A DNA stretch of 64,000 nucleotides from positions 67,001 to 131,000 of the forward strand of contig JANTQA010000019.1 of NCBI GenBank assembly GCA_027625915.1. Direction: 5' to 3'. The position numbers and the translations under genes were made by a program. Position 1 is the stretch's first letter. Every line of letters begins with the position of its first letter. The notes beneath the pieces were generated by a model. That model was not told the DNA's origin. It saw only the letters and a list, made by a program, of their open reading frames with translations, and searched no databases. Origin of the DNA: Anaeramoeba flamelloides. Taxonomy: Eukaryota > Metamonada > Anaeramoebidae. This document shows, one piece after another, positions 48,837 through 60,355 of the stretch.

Positions 48837-50094
48837 TTTGGTTCCTATCTGATCGATCTTATGATCGGTATGGGTTTGAATAGTGGTTTAAAATTGGCAA
48901 TTTTTGATTTTTTTCTTTCTTTTTTCGAAATACAAATCGGAGAGCCTAAGACTAAATTATCATAACTTAAGTTATAATGAATTTTGATTTTTAGGTTTTT
49001 GATTGAAATTTTTAATTAAGTTTGGTTTTATTGGGAGCTTATAAATAATTTTTCTTTTTGTCTTGAAATATTTGACTTGAAACAAAATGATTTTGAAAGA
49101 ATTGATAGATTTATCAATAAAACAGTCACAAATTTCTTACAAATTAATATCCATTCACCTCAATTAATTTATAAAACTGAAGCAAAAAATTGATCTCGCT
49201 AGATTAAAAGTATACCGAAGAAAATATAAATTGATAGAAAAATTAGATTTCTTAAATTTAAAAAAATTAAAAAACAATACTAAATTTTCGAAAATTGGAA
49301 AATGAAAATATTAATTGGCACACTAAGGGATTAAAATTATTAGATTTAGAATTAAAAGTTTTTCGATTAACCGAATTGGAAAATTCACCTAGTTGGAAAG
49401 TTCAACAATATCTAAAAATTATAAAACAACAAAATTGCAATTTCAAACAACAAAAATATTTAAACTGGAAAGCTTCAAAAACAATTCTAAAATTTCGAAA
49501 TTTTACTAATTGTTGAAATAGGTACTCTTATGTAACAAGTAAAAATAAAAATAAAAATTGTGATTTATGTAAAGAAAAGTTAAATATTGATATCATTGAA
49601 GATTTCGATCATTTTTTATGGGACTGTCCGGCCTATAAAATAAATCGAAAAATCTGGATATCTGAATTTTTGAAAAAATAAAAAAATTAATAATATCTCC
49701 GATATTATTAATAAAAAGAATTCATCATATATATTATCATTAGTAAGTGATAATAAAATTTGTGATTCTTTAACAAAATTTCTAAAAAAAAGTTTAGAAA
49801 TTAGGGCACACAGGAGAAAAGCAATTTTCTCTCTTCAAAAAAAAAAAAAAAAAAATAATAATTTTTCTTTTTATATTTCGAAAATTGAGAAAAAGGTAAA
49901 TCAAGACTATTTTCTATAATCCAAAATTCTAAAGTTATTCTTGAACACCTATCAATCTATTAATCTTAAACTCTTCAATTCGGATTTCGGAAATGAAAAA
50001 AAAAAAAATCGTCAAAAATTGACATTTTGAACCACTATTAAAATCCATACCGAGCACAAGATCGATCAGCTAAGAACCAAATTAAATAGTTGTC
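48837..50094. mobile_element. Terminal-inverted-repeat element, 1.26 kb, enclosing a LINE fragment
   Basis: The arms 48837-48958 and 49961-50094 are inverted copies: GTTGTTGATTTGGTTCCTAT, CTGATCGATCTTATGATCGG and TATGGGTTTGAATAGTGGTT on the left answer AACCACTATTAAAATCCATA, CCGAGCACAAGATCGATCAG and AACCAAATTAAATAGTTG on the right. Identity is about 80% by eye. The inside holds retrotransposon-derived coding sequence (next entry). Either a LINE inserted into a MITE, or the element captured it. Confidence 0.7.
49100..49857 (+). pseudogene. Decayed non-LTR retrotransposon (LINE) 3' end
   Basis: The remains of a reverse-transcriptase protein's C-terminus. The plus frame near 49558-49680 reads NCDLCKEKLNI, EDFDHFLWDCPAYKINRKIW, the Cys-x2-Cys...His-x4-Cys zinc-knuckle form found at the end of many LINE proteins (zf-RVT type). 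It is preceded by a Trp/Leu/Lys-rich stretch (49295-49516: NWHTKGLKLL, WKVQQYLKIIKQQ) and followed, one frame change later, by SLTKFLKKSLEIRAHRRKAI. Stops at 49515 and 49679 and the frame change show decay. It ends in about 20 A (49838-49857), as expected for a poly(A) tail. The polymerase core is missing, consistent with 5' truncation. Confidence 0.7.
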
Positions 50095-50952
50095 ACAAAC
50101 GACACAAGGTAAGCTTTTTTCAAATTTCAGGAATTGTAAACCTTAAAGTATTTTGAAATTTGAAGGATTAAATAAATAATTATTTTTTCAATTACTTTGA
50201 GTACCAAAAACAAGTTTACACATTTTAAATCAGTTTTTTAATAATATTTATTAACATTTCTTCAAGTAATTTTATTAAAGACAATTTTTGAATTTTTTTT
50301 CAGTGATTTTTTTTTTTCAAGATTTATCTTCAATTTGAAAAGTAAATTAATTTATCATGAGTTAGATTTTTTATTGTATCTGATTTCAGAGTTTGAATTT
50401 TTTTGGGAATTCAAATTTGGTTTCTGTAATTATTAAAAGAACTTGATTTAAAAGAAAAATTTGGAATATTATTTAATAATTTTGAAAAATAATTGAGAAA
50501 AATAACATTGTATTTTAACTTTCGAATGAATTTTATATTTATTTTTAGTCTAATGTCCTTTTTATTTTACTGGAAATAAGAAGGGGTTAAATTTGATTTT
50601 GAAAAAGTCAAGTGTTTTTTATCACATAATAGAAATTCAAGATAATTACATTCCAACTTTTATAATTATTTTTTCAATTTAGATTTTGAAAAACAAATAT
50701 TAAATGAATTTTAGAGACTTTATCTACATTTTTTTTTTTACTTTATCGATCCTTTCTATTTTTATCAAGAAAATTACAATGTACTTTTTCAGATTTAATT
50801 TTGCTATAATGGAGAAAAAAACTTACCAAAAAGTTTGAAAATTGACTTTTTTATTTGGAATTCAACAAGGTTTTGATAATAAATACAACACCAATATCAA
50901 AAATTACATTTGTGAAACATTTTGAAAGTACTGTTGTCCAATCAAAACCTAC

Positions 50953-51398
50953 AAAATAGTTTAATCCAGTTTTTCAAAATAAAAAGTGTGTTTCATTTTT
51001 ATATAGAAAACTTATACATTCAAAGATAAAAGTAAGCAACAATAAACCCTCATTAAATATGATATTACTTTCTAAAAGTTCGATTATTTAAAAATAAAAT
51101 TCTAAAAAGAAAAATAGAAAAGGAAAATTTATCTCAAAAAATTGAGTTAATTTTATATAAAATTTTTACTCCAAAAAAATCCATTCAAAAATAATAGAGA
51201 AATGAGAATTATTATGATAACAATTTAACAAATTCCATTCATAATTTAAAATTTACTTGAAATATCAGGAGTTTACATTCAAAATTGATTCAAAATTAGG
51301 TATACTACTGGGTAGTGAATTGGATGTTGAAGTGAAATAAGAAGAAAAAAAAGTATGGGTTATATTTTGAAACACAGATTAATAGTAGATGTGAACAC
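50953..51398. mobile_element. Family E element, copy 2
   Basis: Left part TTTTTCAAAATAAAAAGTGT and right part ATATTTTGAAACACAGATTA are inverted ends. The interior GGAAAATTTATCTCAAAAAA and GTATACTACTGGGTAGTGAA aligns with copy 1 (11342) and copy 3 (55320). Confidence 0.7.
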
Positions 51399-51584
51399 TT
51401 TATTATGATAACCGTATATTCCTATTACTTTTTAACACACACTACAGACAATCAAATAAGACACAAAAAAAATCAATTATACACAAAAAAAGATTGTACA
51501 GAATAATCACACAAATATATTTTTCAACTCTAACTCTATTCTTGAAAAAAAAAAAATTTGTGACTTTTCTTGTTGGGTTATGCC

Positions 51585-51766
51585 TTAAGGGACTGGATTT
51601 AGATTATTTTTTTTTTTGACTAATTTCGAAATAAGGATTCCTTATCCAGAATTATGTTTAAATATTGAAAATAAACAGGGTTTTTCAAATCTAAGTAATT
51701 GGCAAAAAATTTTCTCAATCTCTATTAAATTAGGTAAAAAAAATTTAAGATAGATTAGTCACTTAA
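51585..51766. mobile_element. Family C MITE, copy 3
   Basis: From TTAAGGGACTGGATTTAG to GATTAGTCACTTAA, 182 bases. Interior AAATAAGGATTCCTTATCC and AATCTAAGTAATTGGCAAAA match copy 2 closely. Confidence 0.85.
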
Positions 51767-52074
51767 AAAGAATGGTTTTGTTAATTTATTTGAATAATTA
51801 AAGTGTGTGCTTTAAAAATGTTCAGAAAGTCATTTGATCAAAGGTTTTTTATTTATTCTATTCACTTAAGAAAATCAAGAAGTTCCAGATTAAACAGAAA
51901 ATTTGAGATGACTAAACATTCAAAAGAGGAAAGAATTGGGCTCCTTTTAGTAAAAATAAAAATGAAAATAAAAAAACTGGAAAAAAATAATTTAACAAGA
52001 GTTTATTTTATAAAAAGCTAAACAGCGAAACATTTTTCAAATAATTATTACTCGAAAAACATTGTTTCTTGGTT

Positions 52075-53054
52075 TTAGTTTGTGCCCTCCTTACCCCAAT
52101 AGAATTCCATGAATGTTCTACTTCTATTTTGGATTTTGCAAAACCCGATCCTCTCTAAAAAGGCCGTCATGCCTCGTTGAAGGTTTTTGGATGAGACTGC
52201 ACCTTTATTGATTTCGAGATATAATTTGAAAACCCTTTTGTCGATAATGATTTTCTCGTGAGTGTATAGGGCATCTGGGAAGCCCATAATCAATTCGTTG
52301 TCATATAACTTGAATGTGCGTAACCTCTCTCTCCATGGGGGCGATGGCTTTTGTTCAAGGTACCTCTTTAAGGTCTCAAAGTCTAATGGTGTGTTTTTGT
52401 TGTCAATGAAGGAATCGTTCAAATAGTGGAGTGGTTGCAAATTGATTGGGCAGGTAGATTGGTTGGAATTGAAATCATTCGGCTTGTGAAGAAAATTGGA
52501 AGTTCTTCTTTTCTCTTTTCTCTTAAGCCCATTGTGTGTAATTTCATCACGATCATAATTCGTTTCAGTTAAGATTTTTTTTGTTTGGTTCTCTCGAGTT
52601 TTGCAATTTTTGTTCGATCTTGAAATCAATCGCGTAAGAGTAAAGAGTGCAACAGAATACTAATTTGTGGGTTAAAAGTCAAAAGTATAACAGAAAGAAT
52701 TTCAGAAAAGGAAAAGGGTATCAAGATTGTATTAGGAAGAGTTTAAGTGGGACAAGTTCAATCAATTTATTTCATTTTTTTTTTTTACATGATTGGTAAA
52801 AGGAAAAATAAACATAAACAAGAGAGGGTTCAGATTCTTGATTTTGGAAAAACAAAGTCCAAGAAATAATATAAAATAAAATAAAAGCAAAACTGAAAAC
52901 AATGATATACCTCAAAATCAAAGCTACCACTTTTCAAAAAGAGAAGAGCTTCTTTTTCTGAACACCCACAATTGTTTGTAAAATCAATAATTTGTTGGTT
53001 AATTTTTTGAAGATCAACTGTTTTGATTAATTTAGATTTGGTAATTAAGTTCAT
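52075..53054 (-). CDS. UBA-like-domain protein, two exons
   Basis: Exon 1 is 52911-53054 (from ATG 53054, 48 residues) and exon 2 is 52075-52659; donor GAG|GTATAT, acceptor AAATTAG|TAT, phase 0, total 242 residues. Splicing completes a UBA-like fold at residues 17-58: KINQQIIDFTNNCGCSEKEA, LLFLKSGSFDFE|YSVALF. That is the pattern seen at the start of p47/NSFL1C, FAF1 and UBXN proteins, where it binds ubiquitin (hydrophobic core, GCS-EEA-FL, then W/F-D-L/F-E--VAL). Residues 60-140 are basic and probably disordered. The last 100 (PPWRERLRTFKLYDNELIMG ... GMTAFLERIGFCKIQNRSRT) form a folded-looking domain I cannot name; a PUB-like fold is only a faint possibility. Exon 2 is clearly richer in G+C than its surroundings. 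Either half alone would start at a non-ATG codon or end in hydrophobic noise, which supports the join. Confidence 0.72.
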
Positions 53055-54533
53055 AAAAGTGCAACCAATAGTAAAAAAAAAAACGAAAAAAAACGGGCTT
53101 TTGAAAAACAACTTTTAAAAAAAATAAATAGTAAATTCCAGGAAAAACAATTAAAAATTAAAAAATAAGATCTTGTAAAATTGAAAACGGGTTCTAAGTA
53201 AACAAATGTGGGTCTTTTAAACATCTTTTAGAAAGAAATTTTCAAATGGAAATATCAAATAATAATTTGTGAAATTTTAAAAGTATCTTTTTAACCGACT
53301 CAAATGGAAGAAAAATTTCAGATATTAATTGTTTGTGAAGCTGTTATTTTTGGTTGATTTTTCTTATGGGGTGAACATTTATTTTTAGACAATATACTAT
53401 TTGACCCATATTTTTTTTTTTTTCGAAGTAGATCAAATCTAAAAAAAAAAAAATTACACTTTTAAAAAATCATTTTTTAGATATCTCTATTTCTTGAAAA
53501 AATCAAGAGAACGATGCACTAATTCAGCTTTTCTTTAAAAATGTTTACAGATCCAAGACAAAATTAAAACTTTTTAATTTTGCAAATGGTGTTAATATCA
53601 TCATTTTCCGTTTGGAATATTACACTTTGATGATTTATTTGTATTCTTGTTTTTGGCAAGCTGAACGAATATTTTGTTCCTATTTTTGAAGATGAAACAA
53701 TTTATCCTAAAGATCAAAATAATAAATGTTTAATAATTTAAAAATATGCTAGTTTTTACACACCCCCCAAGGATGAGACTAAATTCACAAAACTCTTTTT
53801 TCTGGGTTTGTCAGGTGTGAGATAAAGTAAAATCGGATCTATATTCAGTAAAAATTTGTCGATTTTTATTCATTTAAAATTTTTCTAAATTTTGAAAAAA
53901 ATCTGATTTGTTTGATGATAATTTTTATGGTTCAATGGTTCAATTTTTGTTTAAGGAACGGACTGAAAAAGAAAACAGTGAAACTAAAAAGCGAAAAATA
54001 AAAACAAATGAGATCAAAAAAAGAAAAATTTACTAGTTATTTTAGAAATTGATGAGTTGAAAGATGATCAAGTCTAAACGATAAGAAAAGAGACCAAATG
54101 GACAAAGATCATTTCAAGAGTTGAAAATTACTTATTTTACTCAAATTTCCAAAAATAAAAAAAGTAAAAAATCTCTAATATTTTCTCAACTTGAAAAGAA
54201 TCGATCAAAGTTTAGAATATTCTTGTATTTTCAGTAAACAAAATTCACAACAATTCTTAATTTGACAACACTAATTCAATAGAAAAATGTTGAAAAATGA
54301 TTGATTTTCCTGATTTCACTATTCGTTTTTACTTTTCCTTTCAAAAAAAAATGTTTTAAACATTATTTTTCTCGTTTTTTTAAATAAGAAAAGAACAAAT
54401 TGTTTTTTAAAACGCAGCTTCAATACCAATAAAGGACAAATTTGGAATATTCTTTGAAAAAATTTCGATCTTTTGTCGAATCTTTTTAACTTTATTCGAA
54501 CAGATTAATTTTTATTTCGTTGTTAAGAACTTG
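53055..54533. other. Intergenic stretch upstream of the UBA-like gene
   Basis: Should include that gene's promoter. There is a C-run, CACACACCCCCCAAGG, near 53758-53773, unusual in this sequence. Nothing else is supported. Confidence 0.3.
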
Positions 54534-54646
54534 TAATTGTAAAATGGTATTTTCACTCATATATTTTTGACTTCTTGAGTAGTCTCAGAAATTAGGCAAT
54601 TGATCAACAGAAATTGTGGAAAAGTGAAAATCAGATACTACAATTA
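54534..54646. mobile_element. Miniature family D-type element, 113 bp
   Basis: Left TA-ATTGTAAAATGGTATTTTCACT, right AGTGAAAATCAGATACTACAAT-TA. The terminal ATTGTA and the arm core match family D, but the interior is much shorter. Confidence 0.5.
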
Positions 54647-55319
54647 AGGAGTTTATTAATTCTTTTTGGAAATAAAACAAGGTTAAAATACTTTCAGTCT
54701 CTTGATTTGGAAACTTTTTAAAGACTTTATTTTTTCAATTAAAAAAATAAAAGTCAAATTTTGTTTTTGAAAAATCAATGATTGGGCAAATATAGTAGAT
54801 CAAAAAAACACTTTGCAATTGTTGTTTTTAAAAAATTATTCAAATCTTTTGCTTGACTTGGTTAAATGAAAACAGGTTAATTGTTCAGATTATCCAGATA
54901 TTTGAAAAATAAAATAATAAGAATTTTCACTTTCTATTCGCATATTATTCTTTTCGAATTAGGGTGAGTAAATTTAAAGAAAGAGTTGGTAGTATTGTGG
55001 TCTTGCTTAATTCGTCTGACAAACTTATGTGAGAGGTTTTTGGGTAAATATATTTTTGAAAACAAGTAACACAAAAAAAATTAAGCTCAGTTTTCCAAAA
55101 TTAAGAGAAATTTTATCACTTTTGAATTAATAATAATGATAATCATTGGAATGTTGGTATGTAAAAAAAGTAAATACAATTCTCTCAATACCAACTTTAA
55201 TTGGGAAAACAAATGTAATCAATAAAAGGTTTGGTTTGAAAATGAATTAATCATGCAATTTTTCAACTCCATAAAAGAATCTACAATTGACGAAATAAGA
55301 CATAGAGAAAAGTTTAATC

Positions 55320-55756
55320 TCGTGTTGCAAATTAATTAATGTGTTTCTTTGATCAAAGATCTATACATTAACCGAGCAAAGAAACTAACATTAAATCCAT
55401 AAGTAAATATGTTATTGGTTTATGGTAAGTTCTAATATTAAAAAACGCAATTCCTAAAAATGAAGGATCAAATAGGAAAATTTATCTCAAAAAATAAGAG
55501 ATTAAATTTTCAAAGTTACATTTTTTTTCATCAAAAAAATAAAAAAATTCCAGATAAAAATTCAACAATATTATGGAAAATTTTGAACTAATTTCATTCC
55601 AAATTTAAAATCTATTTGAAATATCAAGGAGTTTACGATCAAAGTTGATTTGTCCTTAGGTATACCATTGGATTGTAATTGGATGTTGAAATCGAACAAG
55701 AAGAAAAATTAAACATGGCTTTTACTTTGAAACACGGATTATAGTTGCTGAGAACA
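55320..55756. mobile_element. Family E element, copy 3
   Basis: The interior GAAGGATCAAATAGGAAAAT, TTATCTCAAAAAAT and the tail GGTATACCATTGGATTG, AACAAGAAGAAAAATTAAA, TTTGAAACACGGATTATAG align with the copies at 11342 and 50953. The left end (GTGTTTCTTTGATC) is degraded. Confidence 0.65.
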
Positions 55757-56703
55757 AATTAGAGTAGTTTCGTAAAAGTATAATTGGTTTGTGTAAAAGA
55801 AACAGTGGTTGCGTAATAAAAAATTAATATTGTGTAATATATATTCTATTTCGAAATAAAAATAATTTACACAATTGATTGTTTTATTCACAATCATTCG
55901 ATAAACTGAACAATTCAGATAATTATTGAAACATTAATAAATCATTTGTTTAATAGAAAGAACATATTTTAAAAAATTGAACTTATTCCCCTTAAATTCA
56001 ATTTTATTCAAGATTTTATTTTTAAATTTAAGATTTATTAATAATTTTTAGTTAAAAAAAAAATGTTTTTTCTTTTATAAGTTCTCAATTTTATTGGATT
56101 ATTTGCCAATTTTTTCTTTTTTTGAATTTTACTGCAAATCAAAACTTTTAATAATAAAGGAGCTAAAGGATAAGATAGCCTTTCATTCGCTTTATTCTTC
56201 GTAATAAAAATTTTTAAAATTTATTAAAAATGTATTTTACTAAAATCATTTTTTTATAAAACATTAATATATGTTTTGGATGTTTTTTTTTTTTTTTTTT
56301 TTTTTTTTGTTATTTTGCTATTTAACTTTTTTATTTTAGTATTTTGTAACTATTCCAAAAAATTTAATAATTAGTTAAAATTGAAAAATAAATAAATCTT
56401 ATATGAGAGATATAAATTTAATATCTATTGGATATTATTTTATCATGAAAAATTAAAATTTGGAATATTGATCAAAAAATTTTTTTAATTTGAAATGTTT
56501 AACATTTTAGAGTACATAATAGTAAATTTTTATTTTTTGAATTTTTTAAAATGATTATTTTATGATCAATTTTTGGATATTTGTTATTTTACAAAACAAG
56601 TTCTTTTTATAAATATATTTTTCAATTGTTTACGATAGTTTCAATCCTTTTTACTTACATAACATAAAATTGTTCAAAATATTACAAATTGGGCAAAAGA
56701 TAT
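55757..56703. other. Intergenic A/T-rich stretch
   Basis: Carries a long T run at about 56283-56308. No gene or element recognised. Confidence 0.3.
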
Positions 56704-56904
56704 TACAGTCAGTTTCACTTTTTTGGCACAAATTTTCAACGAAATTTAAGGCACAATAAAAATCTCAAATTAAAGCACAACATTTGGATTCTAGTAAAAT
56801 AAATTGTAAAAAAAAAAAATTTCAAATTTTGTGCCTTAATTAGAGATTTTTCTGTGCCTTAAATTTTGTTGAAAGTTTGTGCCTTAAAAGTGAAACTGAC
56901 TGTA
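56704..56904. mobile_element. Family A palindromic MITE, copy 4 (201 bp)
   Basis: From TA-CAGTCAGTTTCACTTTTT to AAAAGTGAAACTGACTG-TA, with arms containing GGCACAAATTTTCAACG and TTGAAAGTTTGTGCCTTAA. The paired change TTTCAC/GTGAAA on both arms shows arm-to-arm conversion or copying. Confidence 0.9.
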
Positions 56905-57063
56905 TTGCCTAAAAATATTTCTTTTTAAGCAATACATATTTTAAATTAAGCAATTGTTTGTATTTTTAAATAATGTTTGTTATAAATTACACAACTACTC
57001 TATTATTTTGGTCAATTAAAACATCAAGAAGTTTATCTCAAATTGATTTGGATTAAGTAAACT

Positions 57064-57662
57064 CTTTTTCAAAAATTGTGACTCACCTGAAATAATAAAT
57101 TGAAAAAAAAAAAAATATCCTTTAGTATTCAAGAACAATTAATAACTAAATATGATTTGTAATTCACTTTTAAGTCATTCTAAATATATAAAAGTCTGAT
57201 ATTTAAAAAATTAAAAAAAAATAAAACCAAAAACTAAAAAAAGTGAGTCACAATTTTTACAATTAACATTATTGATTTTCTATGACTGAGCTTTTGAAAA
57301 AATAAGTTTAAAAAGAAGATTTTTTATAATAATTAAACCTATTTTCAAAGACATTACATAGACAGAAATTTCTTTTTGATTATTTGTCTTTTAGAAGATC
57401 TCTTTTTTTTTCCACATGATCTTTTTAAAAAAAAAAAAAAAAGAAAAAAAAAAAAAAAAAAAAAAGAAAAAAAGAAAAAAAAAAAAAAAAACAAAAAAAA
57501 AAAAAAAAAAAAATTTGAAAAAGCAAAACTAAAATTTGAAAAATTAGAAAAAATGATTCTGATCCAAAAATTTGAAAATATTTTTTGTTAAGAATACTGG
57601 AATAAACCCTCAAAACAACTTCCATTAACATTATAAAGTGAGTCAAAATTTATGAAAAATAG
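57064..57662. mobile_element. Family G element, copy 2
   Basis: Left end TTTTCAAAAATTGTGACTCACC, right end AAAGTGAGTCAAAATTTATGA. The inner copy of the end, AGTGAGTCACAATTTTTAC, lies at 57240-57259. The middle, 57425-57513, is an almost pure A run broken by G and C. Both Lys-rich and Phe-rich open frames over it are artefacts of that run. Confidence 0.72.
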
Positions 57663-57671
57663 TTTATATTA

Positions 57672-57750
57672 AGGGTGTGTTGAAACAGAAGCTATGTTTG
57701 GAACAAGAAGAAAAAAATGACTGCGTTTTATTTTGAAATACAAGAGGTAT
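57672..57750. mobile_element. Family E fragment
   Basis: GTGTTGAAACAGAAGC, GGAACAAGAAGAAAAAA and TTTTATTTTGAAATACA match the right end of family E (11720-11780). The rest is absent. It follows the family G copy directly. Confidence 0.5.
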
Positions 57751-58126
57751 GAAAATAATAATTGTTAAAAAACAGTTAGACAAATCTACAATTCAAAATC
57801 ATTTCATCCTTGCTAATTGAGTTTATTCACAATATAATCATCATTCCAGTTCCTAAAAAATACATATGCTATTATATTTATTGTTGTCAATAGTACTGGG
57901 TTATTAAAAAGTCTTTATTCTAGAAAAAAAAGGTCTATTTTGGAGTAAAAAATTTTATTTAAATGGATGTGACAAATGAATTTATGTTAAACTCAACTTT
58001 AGGATATTTTTTTTGATAGAGAATAACTAATAGTTTTGAAAACACCGTAACTCATCTAAAAAAACTCAAATACAGAAAAAAAAATAACTGATGATAAATA
58101 TTCCCCGTCTGTAGAGTGCCGTAAAG

Positions 58127-58650
58127 TGTCCTAGGTTTTCTTGAGGTTTTTTTTATTTATATATATAAGGTGTTCTAGGTTTTTTTTGAGGCTTTCTATT
58201 TTATTAGTTAAGTGTTCTATGTTTTTTTACTTTTTGAAATAAATAGAAATTTTTAGGAAATTCTCCGTTTATTTCAAAAAGTCAAAAAAACTTTTGAAAA
58301 TATATTGATTTTCTAGATAAATCGAAAACTCAAAAAACATAGAACACTTAACTAATAAAATAGAAAGCCTCAAAAAAACCTAGAACACTTTATAAAAAAA
58401 AAAAAGAAAACCTCAAAAAAACCTAGAACACTTGACAAATAAATAGAAAACTCAAAAAAACATAACGAAAATCCATTAATTTTCGAAATAAATAGAAAAC
58501 ACTGGGAAGGTTTCTTGGATTTTTTTTTTATAAAGTATTCTAGGTTTTTTTGAAGCTTTCTATTTTATTTGTTAACTGTTCTATGTTGGTTTTACTTTTT
58601 GGAATAAACACAAATTTTCTATAATTTTCTGTTTATTACAAAAAATACAA
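58127..58650. repeat. Cluster of short repeats in alternating orientation
   Basis: The unit GTGTTCTAGGTTTTTTTGAGG-CTTTCTATTTTATT appears on the plus strand near 58127, 58167 and 58536 and on the minus strand near 58332-58392 and 58405-58460. A linked unit AAGTGTTCTATGTTTTTT lies beside each. The block 58165-58235 and its inverse at 58320-58395 are near perfect, so the whole can form a large cruciform. No coding frame. Confidence 0.8.
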
Positions 58651-58802
58651 AAAAATTAAAGGAGTAGCTACACAATAAGACATCATAAAAATTTGAGAGA
58701 GATGAGATATAAGTATTTTATTTTAGTGGCATGTGATTGTAGATTCTCTTAAATTTTTTTTAAAAAATTTTATTTGATATTTTTTCTTTAGTAATGCTTA
58801 AG

Positions 58803-60355
58803 GTCAAATCTAAAACCCAGAATTTTTCAAAAACCACGTTATTCTATTTTTCTGATCAATTGGAAATATCAGTAAAAAGTCAAAAATCTACTCACATTAT
58901 ACATACAAATAACCCAATTACCGAGCAACTTATAACCATTCCAATTGGGATATTGGTTAAATATTCTGAATCTGTTAATTTTAACTCTTTGGTGAATTCA
59001 GAAATCAAAAAAATCTAAATTTTTATAATTAATAGAGAACACGACTGAAAATTGAAAATCAAATTTATTGTGATTTCCCCTTTAGATAAATTCTTATTTT
59101 ATTTGAAATAATCAATATAAGAATTATTTTGTTGTTGTATTTATTAAATAAGAATTTTATTTACTTATATCTTTCTTTTAATAATTTTTTTAAAATTTAA
59201 ATTTCTATTGGGATCATTAGAGGATTTATTTTTTTACAAAATGGTTTTCAAAATTTCATTTAAATTTGCTATAATCAAACACCTCTCTTAAATTTAAATA
59301 CTTTCATATACTTACAAATGATCAAAATGATTTTTGTTTTAAAATTTAAAATCAAAAGTAGAATTTATCTAAAGGAGAAATCACAATAAATTTGATTTTC
59401 AATTTTCAGTCGTGTTCTCTATTAATTATAAAAATTTAGATTTTTTTGATTTCTGAATTCACCAAAGAGTTAAAATTAACAGATTCAGAATATTTAACCA
59501 ATATCCCAATTGGAATGGTTATAAGTTGCTTGGTAATTGGGTTATTTGTAAACTCTGTTTCAGTCAAAGTTGCCCAACATTTTTTTCAAAAATCAATTAT
59601 TTTATATAATTGACCTTTGAAGAACAAATAAGAAATAAACAGGATAATAAACATCATAGAAATGTTGATATCACTCTGAAAGAAAACTAATTAATCAATA
59701 AATTTTCTTAAAAATTTCAAAACTCAAATTCTTAAGGCTCTATTGAGAAAAACAACGAAGTTCGTTTTGAACTTCTACTGGTATTTGAATAATAAATATG
59801 AAACATTTTTCACTTCTTTTTCCATACTTTTCTTTTAGAAACCAAGCCCCCAAACGAAGTGTGTTGGTATTTGAGGTCACTATTTGAAAAAGGAAATGAA
59901 AATGAAGTGAAAATTTTTCACATTTATCAAACAAATATCAAGATCAAAGATCGAATAGAATTGCAATAGAAATCAATATGATTTCACAACAATCTTTACA
60001 TAGTTTCAATAACCTTAGAATAACACATTTTTACCAAGTGACTGTTGATCTTGCAATAAAAAAAATTTTTGCAACTGAATTTGGTTTTAAAAAAAAATCG
60101 AAAAAAAAAACGAAAAATGTGAAGAAATGTGAAAAAATGATTTTGATTTTGATAATTTTACGAAATAAAATTTTTCTTCTAATATCGATGTAAACGCTTT
60201 AAACACATGTATTAAAACATTACAACTGGGCCCTTTTGACTGAAAAATAGTTTATGTATAATGTGAGTAGATTTTTGACTTTTTACTAATATTTCCAATT
60301 GATCAGAAAAATAGAATTACCAGGTTTTTGAAAATTTCTGGGTTTTAGATTTGAC
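58803..60355. repeat. 292-bp inverted repeat, right arm split by an insertion
   Basis: The left arm 58803-59094 matches, inverted, the right arm 59360-59550 plus 60255-60355; 191 + 101 bases equal the 292 of the left arm. Identity is about 95% by eye. The spacer 59095-59359 is A/T-rich. The interruption is the family B copy at 59549-60254. The open frame in the left arm has no recognisable product and is not shared in a coding-like manner by the right arm. Confidence 0.9.
59549..60254. mobile_element. Family B element, copy 3 (706 bp), with proven TA target duplication
   Basis: Left end TA-AACTCTGTTTCAGTCAAAG, right end TTTTGACTGAAAAATAGTT-TA. The undisturbed left arm of the surrounding inverted repeat gives the empty site, inverted, as TTATTTG-TA-TGTATAATG. 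The filled site reads TTATTTG-TA-[element]-TA-TGTATAATG, so insertion duplicated TA, the mark of Tc1/mariner-type transposition. No coding frame. Confidence 0.93.

Noticed and set aside
51803-52021. 72-codon plus-strand frame rich in Arg, Ser and Lys
   Set aside because: No recognisable motif, no start context, and it ends just at the 3' side of the UBA-like gene; not supported.
58794-59018. 74-codon frame of fairly balanced composition
   Set aside because: It is the left arm of the 292-bp inverted repeat; no family match and the repeat context explain it better.
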